59,398 nt of DNA from Paractinoplanes durhamensis. GTDB taxonomy: Bacteria; Actinomycetota; Actinomycetes; Mycobacteriales; Micromonosporaceae. The position numbers and the translations under genes are program-made. The notes under the pieces are model-generated. The model had not been told where the DNA came from and did no database searches. It worked only from the letters and a program-made list of their open reading frames with translations. Location of the stretch: assembly GCF_016862175.1 (NCBI RefSeq), contig NZ_BOML01000023.1:1-59398 (forward strand), in the 5' to 3' direction. Positions 8,645-17,030 of the stretch are shown here, one piece after another. Each line of letters starts with the position of its first letter. Position 1 is the stretch's first letter.

Positions 8645-9582
8645 CAGACCGGCGGAGCGACGAAGGTGCCGCGGTCGGGGTCGTTGAACGACTGCTTGGC
8701 CACGAACTCGTTCATCGGGTTCGCGGTGCCCCACTGGTCGGAGACCATCGGGTCGCTGAAGTCGTAGAGGTGCGGGTGCCACGCGTCCTCGTCGAGCTCC
8801 TCCAGCTCGGTCGTGTACTCGATGGTGTTGCCGTGCGGGTCGAGGAAGTAGGAGAACGTGTTGTTGCCGGCCATGTGCCGGCCCGGCCCCCACACCTTCT
8901 CGATGCCGCCGCGCAGCAGCCGGCCGGTGCCGCGCATGTACTCGTCGATGCCGCGCATCTCGAACGACGCGTGGTGCAGCGAGACGTGCGGGCCGCGGGC
9001 GATGGCGAGGCTGTGGTGCCAGCGGTTGGTGCGCAGGAACCACATCATCGAACCCATCCGCGGGTGCATCAGGGTGTCGGAGAGCGCGAACGCCAGGTGC
9101 TTGGAGTAGAAGGCGACGGTCTGCTCCGGGTTCGGCGAGTTGATCACCACGTGGCTCAGCTTGACCGGCACCGATTCGCCCTCTTCGAGCTTCCGGTGCT
9201 GTCGCACTTCAACGTCGGCGGACACTTCGACCGTACGGCCGTCGCAGTCGAAGAACCGGAAGCCGTACCCGCCGCCCGGGGTTTTCATCGCGCCCGGTTC
9301 GGTGACCAGCGTGATGCCGTCGGCGCCGAGGCGCTCGGCCATCGCGTCGACGTCGGCCGGGGTGGCCGCGCCGAACGCGATCAGGTCGAGCCGCTTCTCG
9401 GCCGCCCTACGAAGCCGCACCGAGTACTGCTCGGGCGAGCCGGCCGCGGCCAGGAACGCGATGCCCTCGTCGGTGACGGTCGGGTCCAGGCCCCACATCG
9501 TGGTGTAGAACTCCAGCTGCTTGTCGTAGTCCGGCACGGCCAGGTCGACGTGGCGCAGGTGGGTGATCAGTCGCTCTTTCAT
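8644..9582 (-). CDS. Type I extradiol (VOC-fold) ring-cleavage dioxygenase
   Basis: A 312-residue two-domain vicinal-oxygen-chelate protein, the usual size for catechol 2,3-dioxygenase and 2,3-dihydroxybiphenyl 1,2-dioxygenase. The C-terminal domain has the metal triad: H144 in LSHVVINS, H203 or H204 in VSLHHASFEM, and E255 in GNTIEYTTELEEL. The N-terminal domain (HVDLAVPDYDKQLEFY) is the non-catalytic copy. It should open an aromatic diol next to the hydroxyl pair using O2 and Fe(II) or Mn(II). The diol is probably made by the FAD monooxygenase encoded 10 bases upstream. Confidence 0.88.
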   Translation of the reverse strand: MKERLITHLRHVDLAVPDYDKQLEFYTTMWGLDPTVTDEGIAFLAAAGSPEQYSVRLRRAAEKRLDLIAFGAATPADVDAMAERLGADGITLVTEPGAMKTPGGGYGFRFFDCDGRTVEVSADVEVRQHRKLEEGESVPVKLSHVVINSPNPEQTVAFYSKHLAFALSDTLMHPRMGSMMWFLRTNRWHHSLAIARGPHVSLHHASFEMRGIDEYMRGTGRLLRGGIEKVWGPGRHMAGNNTFSYFLDPHGNTIEYTTELEELDEDAWHPHLYDFSDPMVSDQWGTANPMNEFVAKQSFNDPDRGTFVAPPV

Positions 9583-9592
9583 GGCAGGTCCT

Positions 9593-10729
9593 CTAGGCCG
9601 GGTTCATCAGCAGGTGGGAGATGCGGCCCATCAGGCCGGGCACGTCGCCGCGCTCGTGCGCGAGCAGCCAGCGGCACAGTTGCAGCGAGCCCTCGACCAC
9701 GGTTTTGGCCCGTTCGAAGCGGCGGCCGGTGAATTCCTGCCACAGGTCGTCGCTCAGCGCCGACTCGCGCAGCAGCAGCTCGGCCAGCACCGACGCGTCC
9801 TCCAAGGCCTGGGCGGCGCCCTGGGCGAGGGTGGGCGGGCAGGCGTGCGCGGCGTCGCCGATCAGGACGACCCGGCCGCGGTTCCACGGGCCTTCGAGCA
9901 CGTGACTCTCGAACCAGGTGTAGTTGACCCGGGTCGGGTCGGTCAGCGACTCGCGAATGTCGTCCCACGGTCCGTGGTAGGCCTGGGACAGGTCCCGCAT
10001 CACGGCGAGGGACTGCTCCGGGGTCAGCGTGCTGCGGTCCTGGGCCGCCTCCACGACGTACGCGTAAAGGGTGTCCGCGCCGGTGGGGCAGTAGCCGGCG
10101 ATGTAGCTCGGACCGCCGTAGTAGAGGTCGGTGCGGGTGACGCCGGCCGGGCGGTCGGTGAAGGCGCGCCAGATGCCCATGCCGACGTTCGCGGTCTCGA
10201 GCGGGATGCCGAGCGTGCGGCGGGTCCAGGAGCGGATCCCGTCGGCGCCGATGACCAGGTCGTATTCACCGGCCGAGCCGTCCGCGAAGGTGACCGAGAC
10301 GCCGCTCTCATCCTGGTCGAGCGCGGTGTAGGTGGTGCCGAACCGCACCTTCACCCCGGCTGCCTCGGCCCGCGCGATCATGATCTTGGCGAGGTCGGGC
10401 CGGTACATGCCGAGCGTGGCGGGCAGGTCGTCACCGCCGGTCCGGATGTCGTCGAGCTGCACGATGAGCGTGCCGTTCGGGTCGGGCGCGCGCAGGCCGA
10501 GCGTGTCGAAGGCGTACCCCCGCTCGCTGATCTCGTCCCACACGCCGAGCTGACGCAGCACGCGCAGGGCGTTGCCCTGCAGGGTGATTCCCGACCCGAG
10601 GGCGCCGATGTCCGGCTTGATGTCGATGAGATCGACCGCGACCCCGCCCTCGGCGAGCAGAATCGCGGCGGCGGCACCGGCGGCACCCCCACCGACCACG
10701 AGAACATTTCCAACGGCAGGCACGATCAT
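9593..10729 (-). CDS. FAD-dependent aromatic monooxygenase
   Basis: A 378-residue group A flavoprotein hydroxylase. The dinucleotide fold starts at residue 8 (VLVVGGGAAGAAAA), the middle DG motif is DLVIGADGIRS, and the FAD-ribityl motif is GDAAHACPPTLAQG near 292. These enzymes use NAD(P)H and O2 to hydroxylate phenols or hydroxypyridines. As first gene of the operon it probably makes the diol for the dioxygenase. The nearest described types are salicylate- and 2,6-dihydroxypyridine-hydroxylases and the flavonoid 8-hydroxylase FdeE; sequence alone does not choose. Transcription probably starts in the 109-base spacer shared with the LysR gene. Confidence 0.87.
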   Translation of the reverse strand: MIVPAVGNVLVVGGGAAGAAAAILLAEGGVAVDLIDIKPDIGALGSGITLQGNALRVLRQLGVWDEISERGYAFDTLGLRAPDPNGTLIVQLDDIRTGGDDLPATLGMYRPDLAKIMIARAEAAGVKVRFGTTYTALDQDESGVSVTFADGSAGEYDLVIGADGIRSWTRRTLGIPLETANVGMGIWRAFTDRPAGVTRTDLYYGGPSYIAGYCPTGADTLYAYVVEAAQDRSTLTPEQSLAVMRDLSQAYHGPWDDIRESLTDPTRVNYTWFESHVLEGPWNRGRVVLIGDAAHACPPTLAQGAAQALEDASVLAELLLRESALSDDLWQEFTGRRFERAKTVVEGSLQLCRWLLAHERGDVPGLMGRISHLLMNPA

Positions 10730-10802
10730 TACCCCTCTGTTGCCGGGATGTGACTGCCACCACTGTCCAGGGCCGTAAGACCATCAGGAAAGAGCGACCT
10801 GG

Positions 10803-10817
10803 TGATGCCGGGCATCA
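10803..10817. promoter_or_regulatory. Palindrome in the LysR / ring-cleavage operon spacer
   Basis: TGATGCCGGGCATCA: perfect 7-bp arms around one base, 22 bases before the LysR start and 74 bases upstream of the monooxygenase start. A palindrome in the spacer between a LysR gene and its divergent operon is the expected regulator site, although the T-N11-A spacing is not matched exactly. Confidence 0.45.
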
Positions 10818-10825
10818 ATCACGCT

Positions 10826-10831
10826 TATACT
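10826..10831 (+). promoter_or_regulatory. -10-like hexamer of the LysR gene, probably leaderless
   Basis: TATACT ends 7 bases before the GTG at 10839, which would place the transcript start at or within a base or two of the start codon. No ribosome-binding site precedes the GTG. A leaderless mRNA is inferred. Confidence 0.4.
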
Positions 10832-10838
10832 TCCGGCC

Positions 10839-11765
10839 GTGACGATTGACCGGGTCCTGGCCAACCTGGATCTGAACCTGCTGGTCACCCTGGACGCGCT
10901 GCTCCGCGAGCGCAACGTGACCCGCTCGGCCGAGGCGCTCGGGGTGAGCCAACCGGCGGTGAGCGCCGCGCTCGCTCGGCTGAGACGACATTTCGGCGAC
11001 CCGCTGCTGTCCCGGGCCGGCAACCGCTACGAGCTGACCCCGCTCGCCACCCAGCTGCTGGCCCTGACCGGTCCCGCGCTGGCCGGCGTGCGCCGGGTGT
11101 TCGACGTGACGCCCGGCTTCGACCCGACCACGATGGACCGCGAGTTCACCGTGATCACCTCGGACTACGCGGCCACGGAGGTCGGCCCGCTGCTGGCGCG
11201 GCGGCTGGCGGCGCTGGCGCCCGGGGTGCGGTTGCGCTTGCAGCAGACCACGCCATACACGGTGGACCACGCGGCAGACACGTTGCGCACCGCGGATGGC
11301 CTGCTGCTGCCGCACGGCTTCCTGACGGATTTCCCCTACCTGGACCTCTACGAGGACCGCTGGGTCTGCATCGTCTCCCCCGACAACGACGCGGTGGGCG
11401 AGGCCCTGACCTTGGAACACCTGGCAACGCTGCCGTGGGTGGTCCTCTACAACCTGCGCACGGCCTTCGCCCCGGCGACGCAGCAGCTGCGCCTGCTGGG
11501 CATCGAGCCCCGGGTGGAGGTGGTGGCCGACGGCTTCCTGCCGATGCCTTTCCTGGTGGCGGGCACCAGGCGAATAGCCCTGTTGCAGGAGCGCTTGGCC
11601 CGCCGCCTGGCAGCGCCCGCCGGCGTACGAATCCTGCCGTGCCCCTTCGACGTGGTCCCCCTGGCCGAGGCGTTCTGGTGGCACCCGATCTACCGGAACG
11701 ACCCAGCCCACACCTGGCTGCGAAGCGTCCTGGAGTCCGTAGGCAAGGAGCTCTCCACGGCCTGA
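10839..11765 (+). CDS. LysR-family regulator (NodD/NahR-like)
   Basis: A 308-residue LysR protein. The winged helix-turn-helix is at residues 8-66 (LDLNLLVTLDALLRERNVTR, then SQPAVSAALARLRR) and the inducer-binding domain fills ~90-300. The N-terminal LDLNLL...L.ERN pattern is typical of the NodD/NahR/LinR branch, many of whose members sense aromatics or flavonoids. It is divergent from the ring-cleavage operon, which it most likely activates. GTG start, no Shine-Dalgarno sequence. Confidence 0.88.
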   Translation: MTIDRVLANLDLNLLVTLDALLRERNVTRSAEALGVSQPAVSAALARLRRHFGDPLLSRAGNRYELTPLATQLLALTGPALAGVRRVFDVTPGFDPTTMDREFTVITSDYAATEVGPLLARRLAALAPGVRLRLQQTTPYTVDHAADTLRTADGLLLPHGFLTDFPYLDLYEDRWVCIVSPDNDAVGEALTLEHLATLPWVVLYNLRTAFAPATQQLRLLGIEPRVEVVADGFLPMPFLVAGTRRIALLQERLARRLAAPAGVRILPCPFDVVPLAEAFWWHPIYRNDPAHTWLRSVLESVGKELSTA

Positions 11766-11881
11766 GGTATCAGCGCCGGTTATGCCGGCCATAGTCGAAA
11801 GCCGTCTTCCGCATGGTGGCGGCGCGCCCCGATAGTCCGGTGTGACCTGCGTCTCCACCGTCGAAGGGCCGCCATCCCGCC

Positions 11882-13279
11882 ATGTCGTCACAACTGGACT
11901 CCTCGTCCGCGCCGGGCTCGTCCACACCGGGCTCGTCCGCACCGGGCGCCACGTCCGTGCCGGACTCCGGCCGCCGCGAGGCCGGCCCCGCCCAACTGGC
12001 GCTGCTGCTGGCCGGTAGCTGCCTGGCCGTGCTGGGCGCGGTGCTGATCGCCCCCGTACTGCCCAAGATGGAGGACCACTTCGCCGGAATGTCCGGCGCC
12101 GACGTCCTGGTACCGATCGTCCTCACCATCCCCGCCCTGGTCATCGGCCTGACCGCCCCGTTCGCCGGCGTGGTGATCGACGCCCTGGACCGCAAGCGCC
12201 TGCTGATCGCCGCCCTGGTCGTCTACGCGATCGCCGGCACCGCCCCGCTCTACCTGAGCTCGATCGGCGCGATCATCGCAAGCCGCGCGGTGGTAGGCCT
12301 GTGCGAGGCCGCCATCATGACCTGCTGCACCACGCTGATCGCCGACTACTGGTCCGGCCCGAAGCGAAGCCGCTACCTGGGCCTGCAAACCCTCGCCGCA
12401 ACAATCTCCGCGACGGTGTTCCTCGGCTTGGGCGGCGCCCTGGGCGCGTCCGGTTGGCGCACCCCGTTCTGGGTCTACCTCGTAGCCCTGCTCCTGGTCA
12501 TCCCGATGGCCAAGCTGCTGTGGCAGCCCACCGCCGACCGCGCGCCCGCCGACCCTGCGCCAACCACCGGCTCTGCGTCTGGCGCCGGCCCCTTGTCCGC
12601 TGCCAGCTCCACGACTGTCGCCGGCCCCGCGATTGCCGGCGGCTCCGCCTCCGCAGCCGGCCGCTCCGGCGCTTCCGTTGCTTCCGGCCCGAAGCTGCCC
12701 CCGCTCCCCTGGCGGGAACTGCTCGTCCCGTGCCTGATCACACTGTTCGGGGGCGTGGTGTTCTATGCCCTGATCGTGCAGCTGTCGTTCGTCCTGGACG
12801 ACCTGGGGGTCACGTCGAGCGCGGCGATCGGGGGCGTGAGCGCCGCGATGTCGCTGGCCACGGCGGCGGGTTCGGCGTCGTTCGCCCGGCTGTCCCGGCA
12901 GCGCCCCCGCACGCTGCTGCCGATAGCCTTCGGCCTCGCCGCGGTAGGCCTGCTGGTGGTGTTCGCCGCCCGCAACGTCCCACTGGTGACGATCGGCGCG
13001 ATGATCACCGGCGCCGGAACCGGCCTGCTCCTGCCGGTCCTGCTGACCTGGGCCACCAACCGCCTCCACTTCGAACAGCGCGGCCGCGGCACCGGCTTGT
13101 GGACCGGCTTCCTGTTCGTCGGCGAGTTCGCGTCCCCGCTGCTGGTGGCCGCGTTCGGTGCCGCCGCGGGCGGTTTGCAGCCGGCTTTGGGAATGCTGGC
13201 CGCGGTCGCCGCGATCCTGGCCGTCGTCACGCTGCTGGTAGTGCCTGGCACCTCAGCCCCGCTGAACGTCACCGACTAA
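11882..13279 (+). CDS. Major facilitator superfamily transporter
   Basis: A 465-residue membrane protein with about 12 hydrophobic helices. After a Ser/Pro-rich N-terminus (1-35) comes the first bundle, with the MFS loop 2-3 motif degenerate as APFAGVVIDALDRKRLL. A ~60-residue Ser/Ala/Gly-rich cytoplasmic loop (near 215-275) separates the two bundles. It follows the LysR gene on the same strand after 116 bases and may import or export the substrate of the neighbouring aromatic operon; that link rests on position only. The closest general type is a drug/metabolite H+ antiporter. Confidence 0.8.
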   Translation: MSSQLDSSSAPGSSTPGSSAPGATSVPDSGRREAGPAQLALLLAGSCLAVLGAVLIAPVLPKMEDHFAGMSGADVLVPIVLTIPALVIGLTAPFAGVVIDALDRKRLLIAALVVYAIAGTAPLYLSSIGAIIASRAVVGLCEAAIMTCCTTLIADYWSGPKRSRYLGLQTLAATISATVFLGLGGALGASGWRTPFWVYLVALLLVIPMAKLLWQPTADRAPADPAPTTGSASGAGPLSAASSTTVAGPAIAGGSASAAGRSGASVASGPKLPPLPWRELLVPCLITLFGGVVFYALIVQLSFVLDDLGVTSSAAIGGVSAAMSLATAAGSASFARLSRQRPRTLLPIAFGLAAVGLLVVFAARNVPLVTIGAMITGAGTGLLLPVLLTWATNRLHFEQRGRGTGLWTGFLFVGEFASPLLVAAFGAAAGGLQPALGMLAAVAAILAVVTLLVVPGTSAPLNVTD

Positions 13280-13830
13280 CCGCTCCGCCTCGCAGATAGT
13301 CGGGCTGGAAGCCGGCTCGCGCACCAAAACTCAAAACCCGGCGGCACCACGCGGCCGGCGCGGCCTGGCCAACTGTGCCGCCACCCAAGCCCCGGCGGCC
13401 GTCCGCCGTCCGCCGGATGGACCCCCGGTCTTGGATTCCGGGCCGCCACCACGTATCCCGTAACTGTTCACATGGCTTCGGCCGGACATCGCGCAGGTCA
13501 GGGGGTTACTCAAAGATCGACTGGGGCCGGGCCGGGCCGGGCCGGGCCGGGCCGGAGCCGGGCCGGGCCGGGCCGGAGCCGGGCCGGCCCGGAGCCGGAG
13601 CTATCGACTTCGCGGAAGTTGGGGCCTCGCCCCGGCGGCCAGCGGCCGAGATCCAGGGAAATGGGCTCTCGTCGCGCGCCCAAGGCCCCGACATCAAGAA
13701 AATCGAAACCCTGACCCGCGCGCAGACCCCGTAATCAAGGAAATCGGGCCAGGCGGCCTGCCTCGGCGAGTTGTCGATTCGGGCGTGCGGCCGACGGACC
13801 TGCAGATCGGGCCGCTACCAGCGCTTTCTC
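13280..13830. other. 551-base spacer without a convincing gene, containing repeats
   Basis: No frame here has coding character. It holds a GGGCC-type simple repeat (13523-13600) and three imperfect copies of a roughly 13-base word like ATCAAGGAAATCG (near 13650, 13692 and 13731). It separates the MFS gene from a convergent small gene. Confidence 0.5.
13523..13600. repeat. GGGCC/GGGCCGGA simple tandem repeat
   Basis: About 78 bases made almost only of GGGCC units with interspersed GGAGCC units, on the plus strand between the MFS gene and the hypothetical gene at 13831. The tract is polymorphism-prone and could fold strongly; no coding role seen. Confidence 0.75.
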
Positions 13831-14346
13831 CTACGACATGCCGAGCCGTTGCGTGACGGAAGCGCTCAGCGGGACGTCGTTGTCGGGACCTGGAGTCAGA
13901 TTGGCGCCGGCGACCGTGTAGTAACCCTGGGTCGTGTTGACCAGGTTCCACGTCTTGCCGTCTCGGACCTGGAGCAGGAGCACGAAGTCGCCGCCGCGGT
14001 GCAGGCCCTCCGGCGTCTCGGGGCCGGAAGCGGAGTAGGCCACCTCGATCGCCGCACCGGCCGCGACGCTGCCCTTCGCGATGCTGCTCACCTGCACCGT
14101 CGCCACCGTCTCGTCGGCGTCCGGCCGGGTCGCCGTGAGCGTGCCGCGCACGATGGCGTCGGCGCTGCCTTCCAGCTCCGCGGTGGTGCCGTAATACGGC
14201 TCGTCGGCGGTGGACTGCCCGGACCCGCCGTCGCCCAGCAACCTGGTCCCCGCGATCGCCGCCCCGGCCAGCACCACGACAGCGACCGCAGCCGACACGA
14301 GTATCAGCCGCCGCGAACTCCGCCTCGCCTCGCCCACCGATGCCAC
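13831..14346 (-). CDS. Small membrane-anchored or secreted hypothetical protein
   Basis: A 171-residue protein of no family I recognise. A basic N-terminus (RRSSRR) is followed by one hydrophobic helix at ~13-33 (LILVSAAVAVVVLAGAAIAG), so it is anchored or exported. The rest (TAELEGSADAIVRGTLTATR and later blocks) looks like an extracytoplasmic beta-rich domain with no cysteines. Similar actinobacterial proteins are annotated only as hypothetical. It stands alone between a noncoding spacer and the GH1 gene. Confidence 0.65.
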   Translation of the reverse strand: MASVGEARRSSRRLILVSAAVAVVVLAGAAIAGTRLLGDGGSGQSTADEPYYGTTAELEGSADAIVRGTLTATRPDADETVATVQVSSIAKGSVAAGAAIEVAYSASGPETPEGLHRGGDFVLLLQVRDGKTWNLVNTTQGYYTVAGANLTPGPDNDVPLSASVTQRLGMS

Positions 14347-14486
14347 CGATGTCTCCTCACCCGATGCGATCTCCCCGGCCGAAGCAACTCGTCCCGCATG
14401 TCGTCACCCAGCCGGCCCCTGCCATGCAGCTGCAGAACGCCGGCCAGCCGGTCTTCACCGCGCGGCCGACCGAGGCGTCCCGCCGG

Positions 14487-15722
14487 TCAGAGGCCGTGGG
14501 CGCGGGCGATCGACGCGTACACGCCGGCGCTCGGTTTCGGGAGGCGTTCGAAGGTCTCTCGGTTTACCGCGTGCAGGCCCAACTTCGGGCCGTAGCCGAA
14601 GATCCACTCGAAGTTGTCCATCAGGGTCCAGTGGAAATAGCCGTGGACCGGGACTCCGTCGGCGATCGCGTCCCACAGGCCGGCCAGTGACTGGGGCACG
14701 AAGTCGGCCCGGCGGGCGTCGTCCTCCGTGGAGATGCCGTGCTCGGTCACGATCACCGGGACGCCGGTGGCCTCGTGGGCGTAGCGGACCGCCTCGCCCA
14801 GCGAGCGCGGGTCGACGCCGGCGAACAGGGCGCCGTCGACCGGGCCGCCGTCCTCGCCGACCGGGCCCTTGGCGTCGTAGTAGAGGCGTTCGTAATTCTG
14901 GATGCCGATGTAGTCGTCGTCGCGGGCCAGCTCGAGCCACCGGTCGTACACCTCGGCTCGTTTGCGGTCGCGCACCGACGGGTCGTCGCCGACCACCCGG
15001 TCGTCGACCAGCGCCAGGGAGAAGCCGACCGGCAGGTCGGGGCGACGCGCCTTGATGGCCGCGCGGGCGGCCCGGTGGCCGGCGCTCATCCCGTCGCCCA
15101 TCGCGTCCATGTCCTCGGGCAGGATCACGTTGGTCAGGCGATAACGCGGGACGCCGGCGGCCTTGGCGGCCGCTTCGAGGGTGGCGCGCTCCAGGTCGCG
15201 TACGAAATCCGGCAGATCGAGCCAGGTGAGCAGGCGCGGCAGGTTCGGCTCGTTGAGGGTGACCGCGATCGTGATCTTGTCGCCGAAGGCGGCCATCAGC
15301 CGGTCGCAGTAGCGGGCGAAGAGGTCCGGCGCAGCCGGGTCGAGCCAGCCGCCCCGCGCCGCGAACCAGTGCGGCGAGGTCATGTGGTTGAGGGTGACGA
15401 CGGCGGCCATGCCGTGCTCGGCGCACCGGTCGAGGATCGCCTCGTAGTGGGCGAGCGCCGCCGCGGAGAACTCGCCCTCGCGCGGCTCGACCCGGGCCCA
15501 CTCCACCGAGAAACGGTAGGCGGACAGCCCCATCCCGGCGGCCAGGTCGACGTCCTCGCGCCAGAGACGGTAGCCGTCGCAGGCCTTCCCGGACCGCTCC
15601 TTGAACACCGACGGCTGCACCTGCTCGGCGAACCAGGTGTCGCTGTCGACGTTGTCGCCCTCGATCTGATGGCCGGCGCTCGCGGTGCCCCACAGGAAGC
15701 CGGTCGGAAAGGTCCGCGTCAT
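14487..15722 (-). CDS. Glycoside hydrolase family 1 (beta-glucosidase-like)
   Basis: A 411-residue cytoplasmic GH1 enzyme without a signal peptide. The N-terminal FLWGTASAGHQIEG block, acid/base Glu in TLNEPN (near 165) and nucleophile Glu in VIVTEHG (near 325) are all present, so it should be active. The nucleophile motif is TEHG rather than the usual TENG. GH1 enzymes hydrolyse beta-glucosides, beta-galactosides or aryl-glycosides; specificity is not readable. It is slightly shorter than typical 440-480-residue members. It may free sugars or aglycones taken up from plant material. Confidence 0.88.
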   Translation of the reverse strand: MTRTFPTGFLWGTASAGHQIEGDNVDSDTWFAEQVQPSVFKERSGKACDGYRLWREDVDLAAGMGLSAYRFSVEWARVEPREGEFSAAALAHYEAILDRCAEHGMAAVVTLNHMTSPHWFAARGGWLDPAAPDLFARYCDRLMAAFGDKITIAVTLNEPNLPRLLTWLDLPDFVRDLERATLEAAAKAAGVPRYRLTNVILPEDMDAMGDGMSAGHRAARAAIKARRPDLPVGFSLALVDDRVVGDDPSVRDRKRAEVYDRWLELARDDDYIGIQNYERLYYDAKGPVGEDGGPVDGALFAGVDPRSLGEAVRYAHEATGVPVIVTEHGISTEDDARRADFVPQSLAGLWDAIADGVPVHGYFHWTLMDNFEWIFGYGPKLGLHAVNRETFERLPKPSAGVYASIARAHGL

Positions 15723-15766
15723 CCGATCATTAGTTCAACCCGGGGTGGGCCGGTCAAGCGCATTGC

Positions 15767-16834
15767 TCAGACTGTCCGCAGGTCCAGGCTGTGCCGCAGG
15801 AACAGGTCCTGGGTGCCGGTCGACCAGCTCAGCACGCCGCCGCGGTAGACGACGTTGGCGGCATCCGGGCTGACCTCGACGGTCTGCTTGTGCTTGAGGT
15901 CGTAGATGAGGAGCCCGGCGTTGCCGGTGAGGTCGGCGTTGCCGCCGGTCAGCGCGTAGACCTCGAACCGGTCGAGGACGCCCACGTCGGTGATCGCGGT
16001 CTCCGGGGTGCCCTCGGCGACCTCCTGGCGGTTGCCGCCGTCCGGGTGCACGAGCTCGATCTTGACGCCGTCCTTGGTCAGCGAGACCACCCGGCACCAG
16101 GTCGGGCTGCAGTTGGTGACCGCCCGGTCGTTGCGGGGCACGGCGACGTCCTGGCCGGTGGTGAGGTTGCGCAGCGTGGTGGCGCCGGCCGCGGAGGTGA
16201 CGCCGTCGACCAGCCACGGCCACGCCGACAGCTGCCAGGTGCCGGCCTGCGGTGTGACCTCGACCGGGCCGCCGGCCAGCGGGACCGATCGCACCTCGGT
16301 CCCGTCGTTCGCGGCGGCCGCCACCCAGTGCACCCGGCCGTCCGCGACCAGCAGGTCGTGCTCCGACTGGTAGAAGCGGGCGTCGCCGGTGTCCCCGGTG
16401 ATCTGCCGCGGGGGCCGGCTGTCGCGCAGGCCGGCCGTCCACAGCTGCGGGCTCCGGTTGCCGTGGCCTTCGGCCCAGACCACGTCGTCGCCGCTGACCG
16501 TGACCGCCGGGAACGACACGTCGCCGCTGATCGGCAGTTGCCGGAACTGCCGCAGCGCGCCGCCGGTCCCCCGGATCAGCAGCCGCAGCGCCTTGCCGTC
16601 CTTGCTGAGCGCGGTGCCGATCGAGGTGCTGGCGTCGACGAACCAGTCCGGGGTGAAGGCGGTGCCGTCCGGCAGGTCGGCGGGCAGGCTCCCGCGCTTG
16701 GCACCCGGCCAGGCGAGGGCGGCCGACACCGGCTTGGTGTCGGACTGCCCGCGGCCGGGCGGCGCGAACAGCAGCACCCCGCCCGCCACGAGAGCGGCGG
16801 TCAGGCTGACCAGGGTCTTGCGGCTGCTCGACAA
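15767..16834 (-). CDS. Secreted hypothetical protein, paralogue of the protein at 47556
   Basis: About 355 residues with an N-terminal signal-like segment (KTLVSLTAALVAGGVLLFAP) and a repetitive beta-rich body suggesting a TolB/beta-propeller-like fold. It shares LVSLTAALVAGG, LSAWPWLVD, CSPxWCRV, HPDG and DVGVLDRFE blocks with the protein encoded at 47556-48635, so the two are paralogues. The Cys pair in CSPTWC may form a disulfide. I chose TTG at 16834 because GGAGG lies five bases upstream; GTG at 16840 is the alternative, and a farther upstream ATG at 16966 is unlikely. Function unknown. Confidence 0.68.
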   Translation of the reverse strand: MSSSRKTLVSLTAALVAGGVLLFAPPGRGQSDTKPVSAALAWPGAKRGSLPADLPDGTAFTPDWFVDASTSIGTALSKDGKALRLLIRGTGGALRQFRQLPISGDVSFPAVTVSGDDVVWAEGHGNRSPQLWTAGLRDSRPPRQITGDTGDARFYQSEHDLLVADGRVHWVAAAANDGTEVRSVPLAGGPVEVTPQAGTWQLSAWPWLVDGVTSAAGATTLRNLTTGQDVAVPRNDRAVTNCSPTWCRVVSLTKDGVKIELVHPDGGNRQEVAEGTPETAITDVGVLDRFEVYALTGGNADLTGNAGLLIYDLKHKQTVEVSPDAANVVYRGGVLSWSTGTQDLFLRHSLDLRTV

Positions 16835-17030
16835 ATCCACCTCCGGAGCGGCCACTCTATCCGGGCCGATTTTCCGGCATCTTCCCAGATCAACACATGC
16901 GCAAATGTGAATTGAAGATCGTCCATCCGTACTATTCAATGCCCCTCTCCAGCGTGTGATCCTCATCGATGACCGCGGCGGCGGATCCCGCCGCAGATGT
17001 CCGATCGACGGCGCCTAGGAGGCACCCGTA

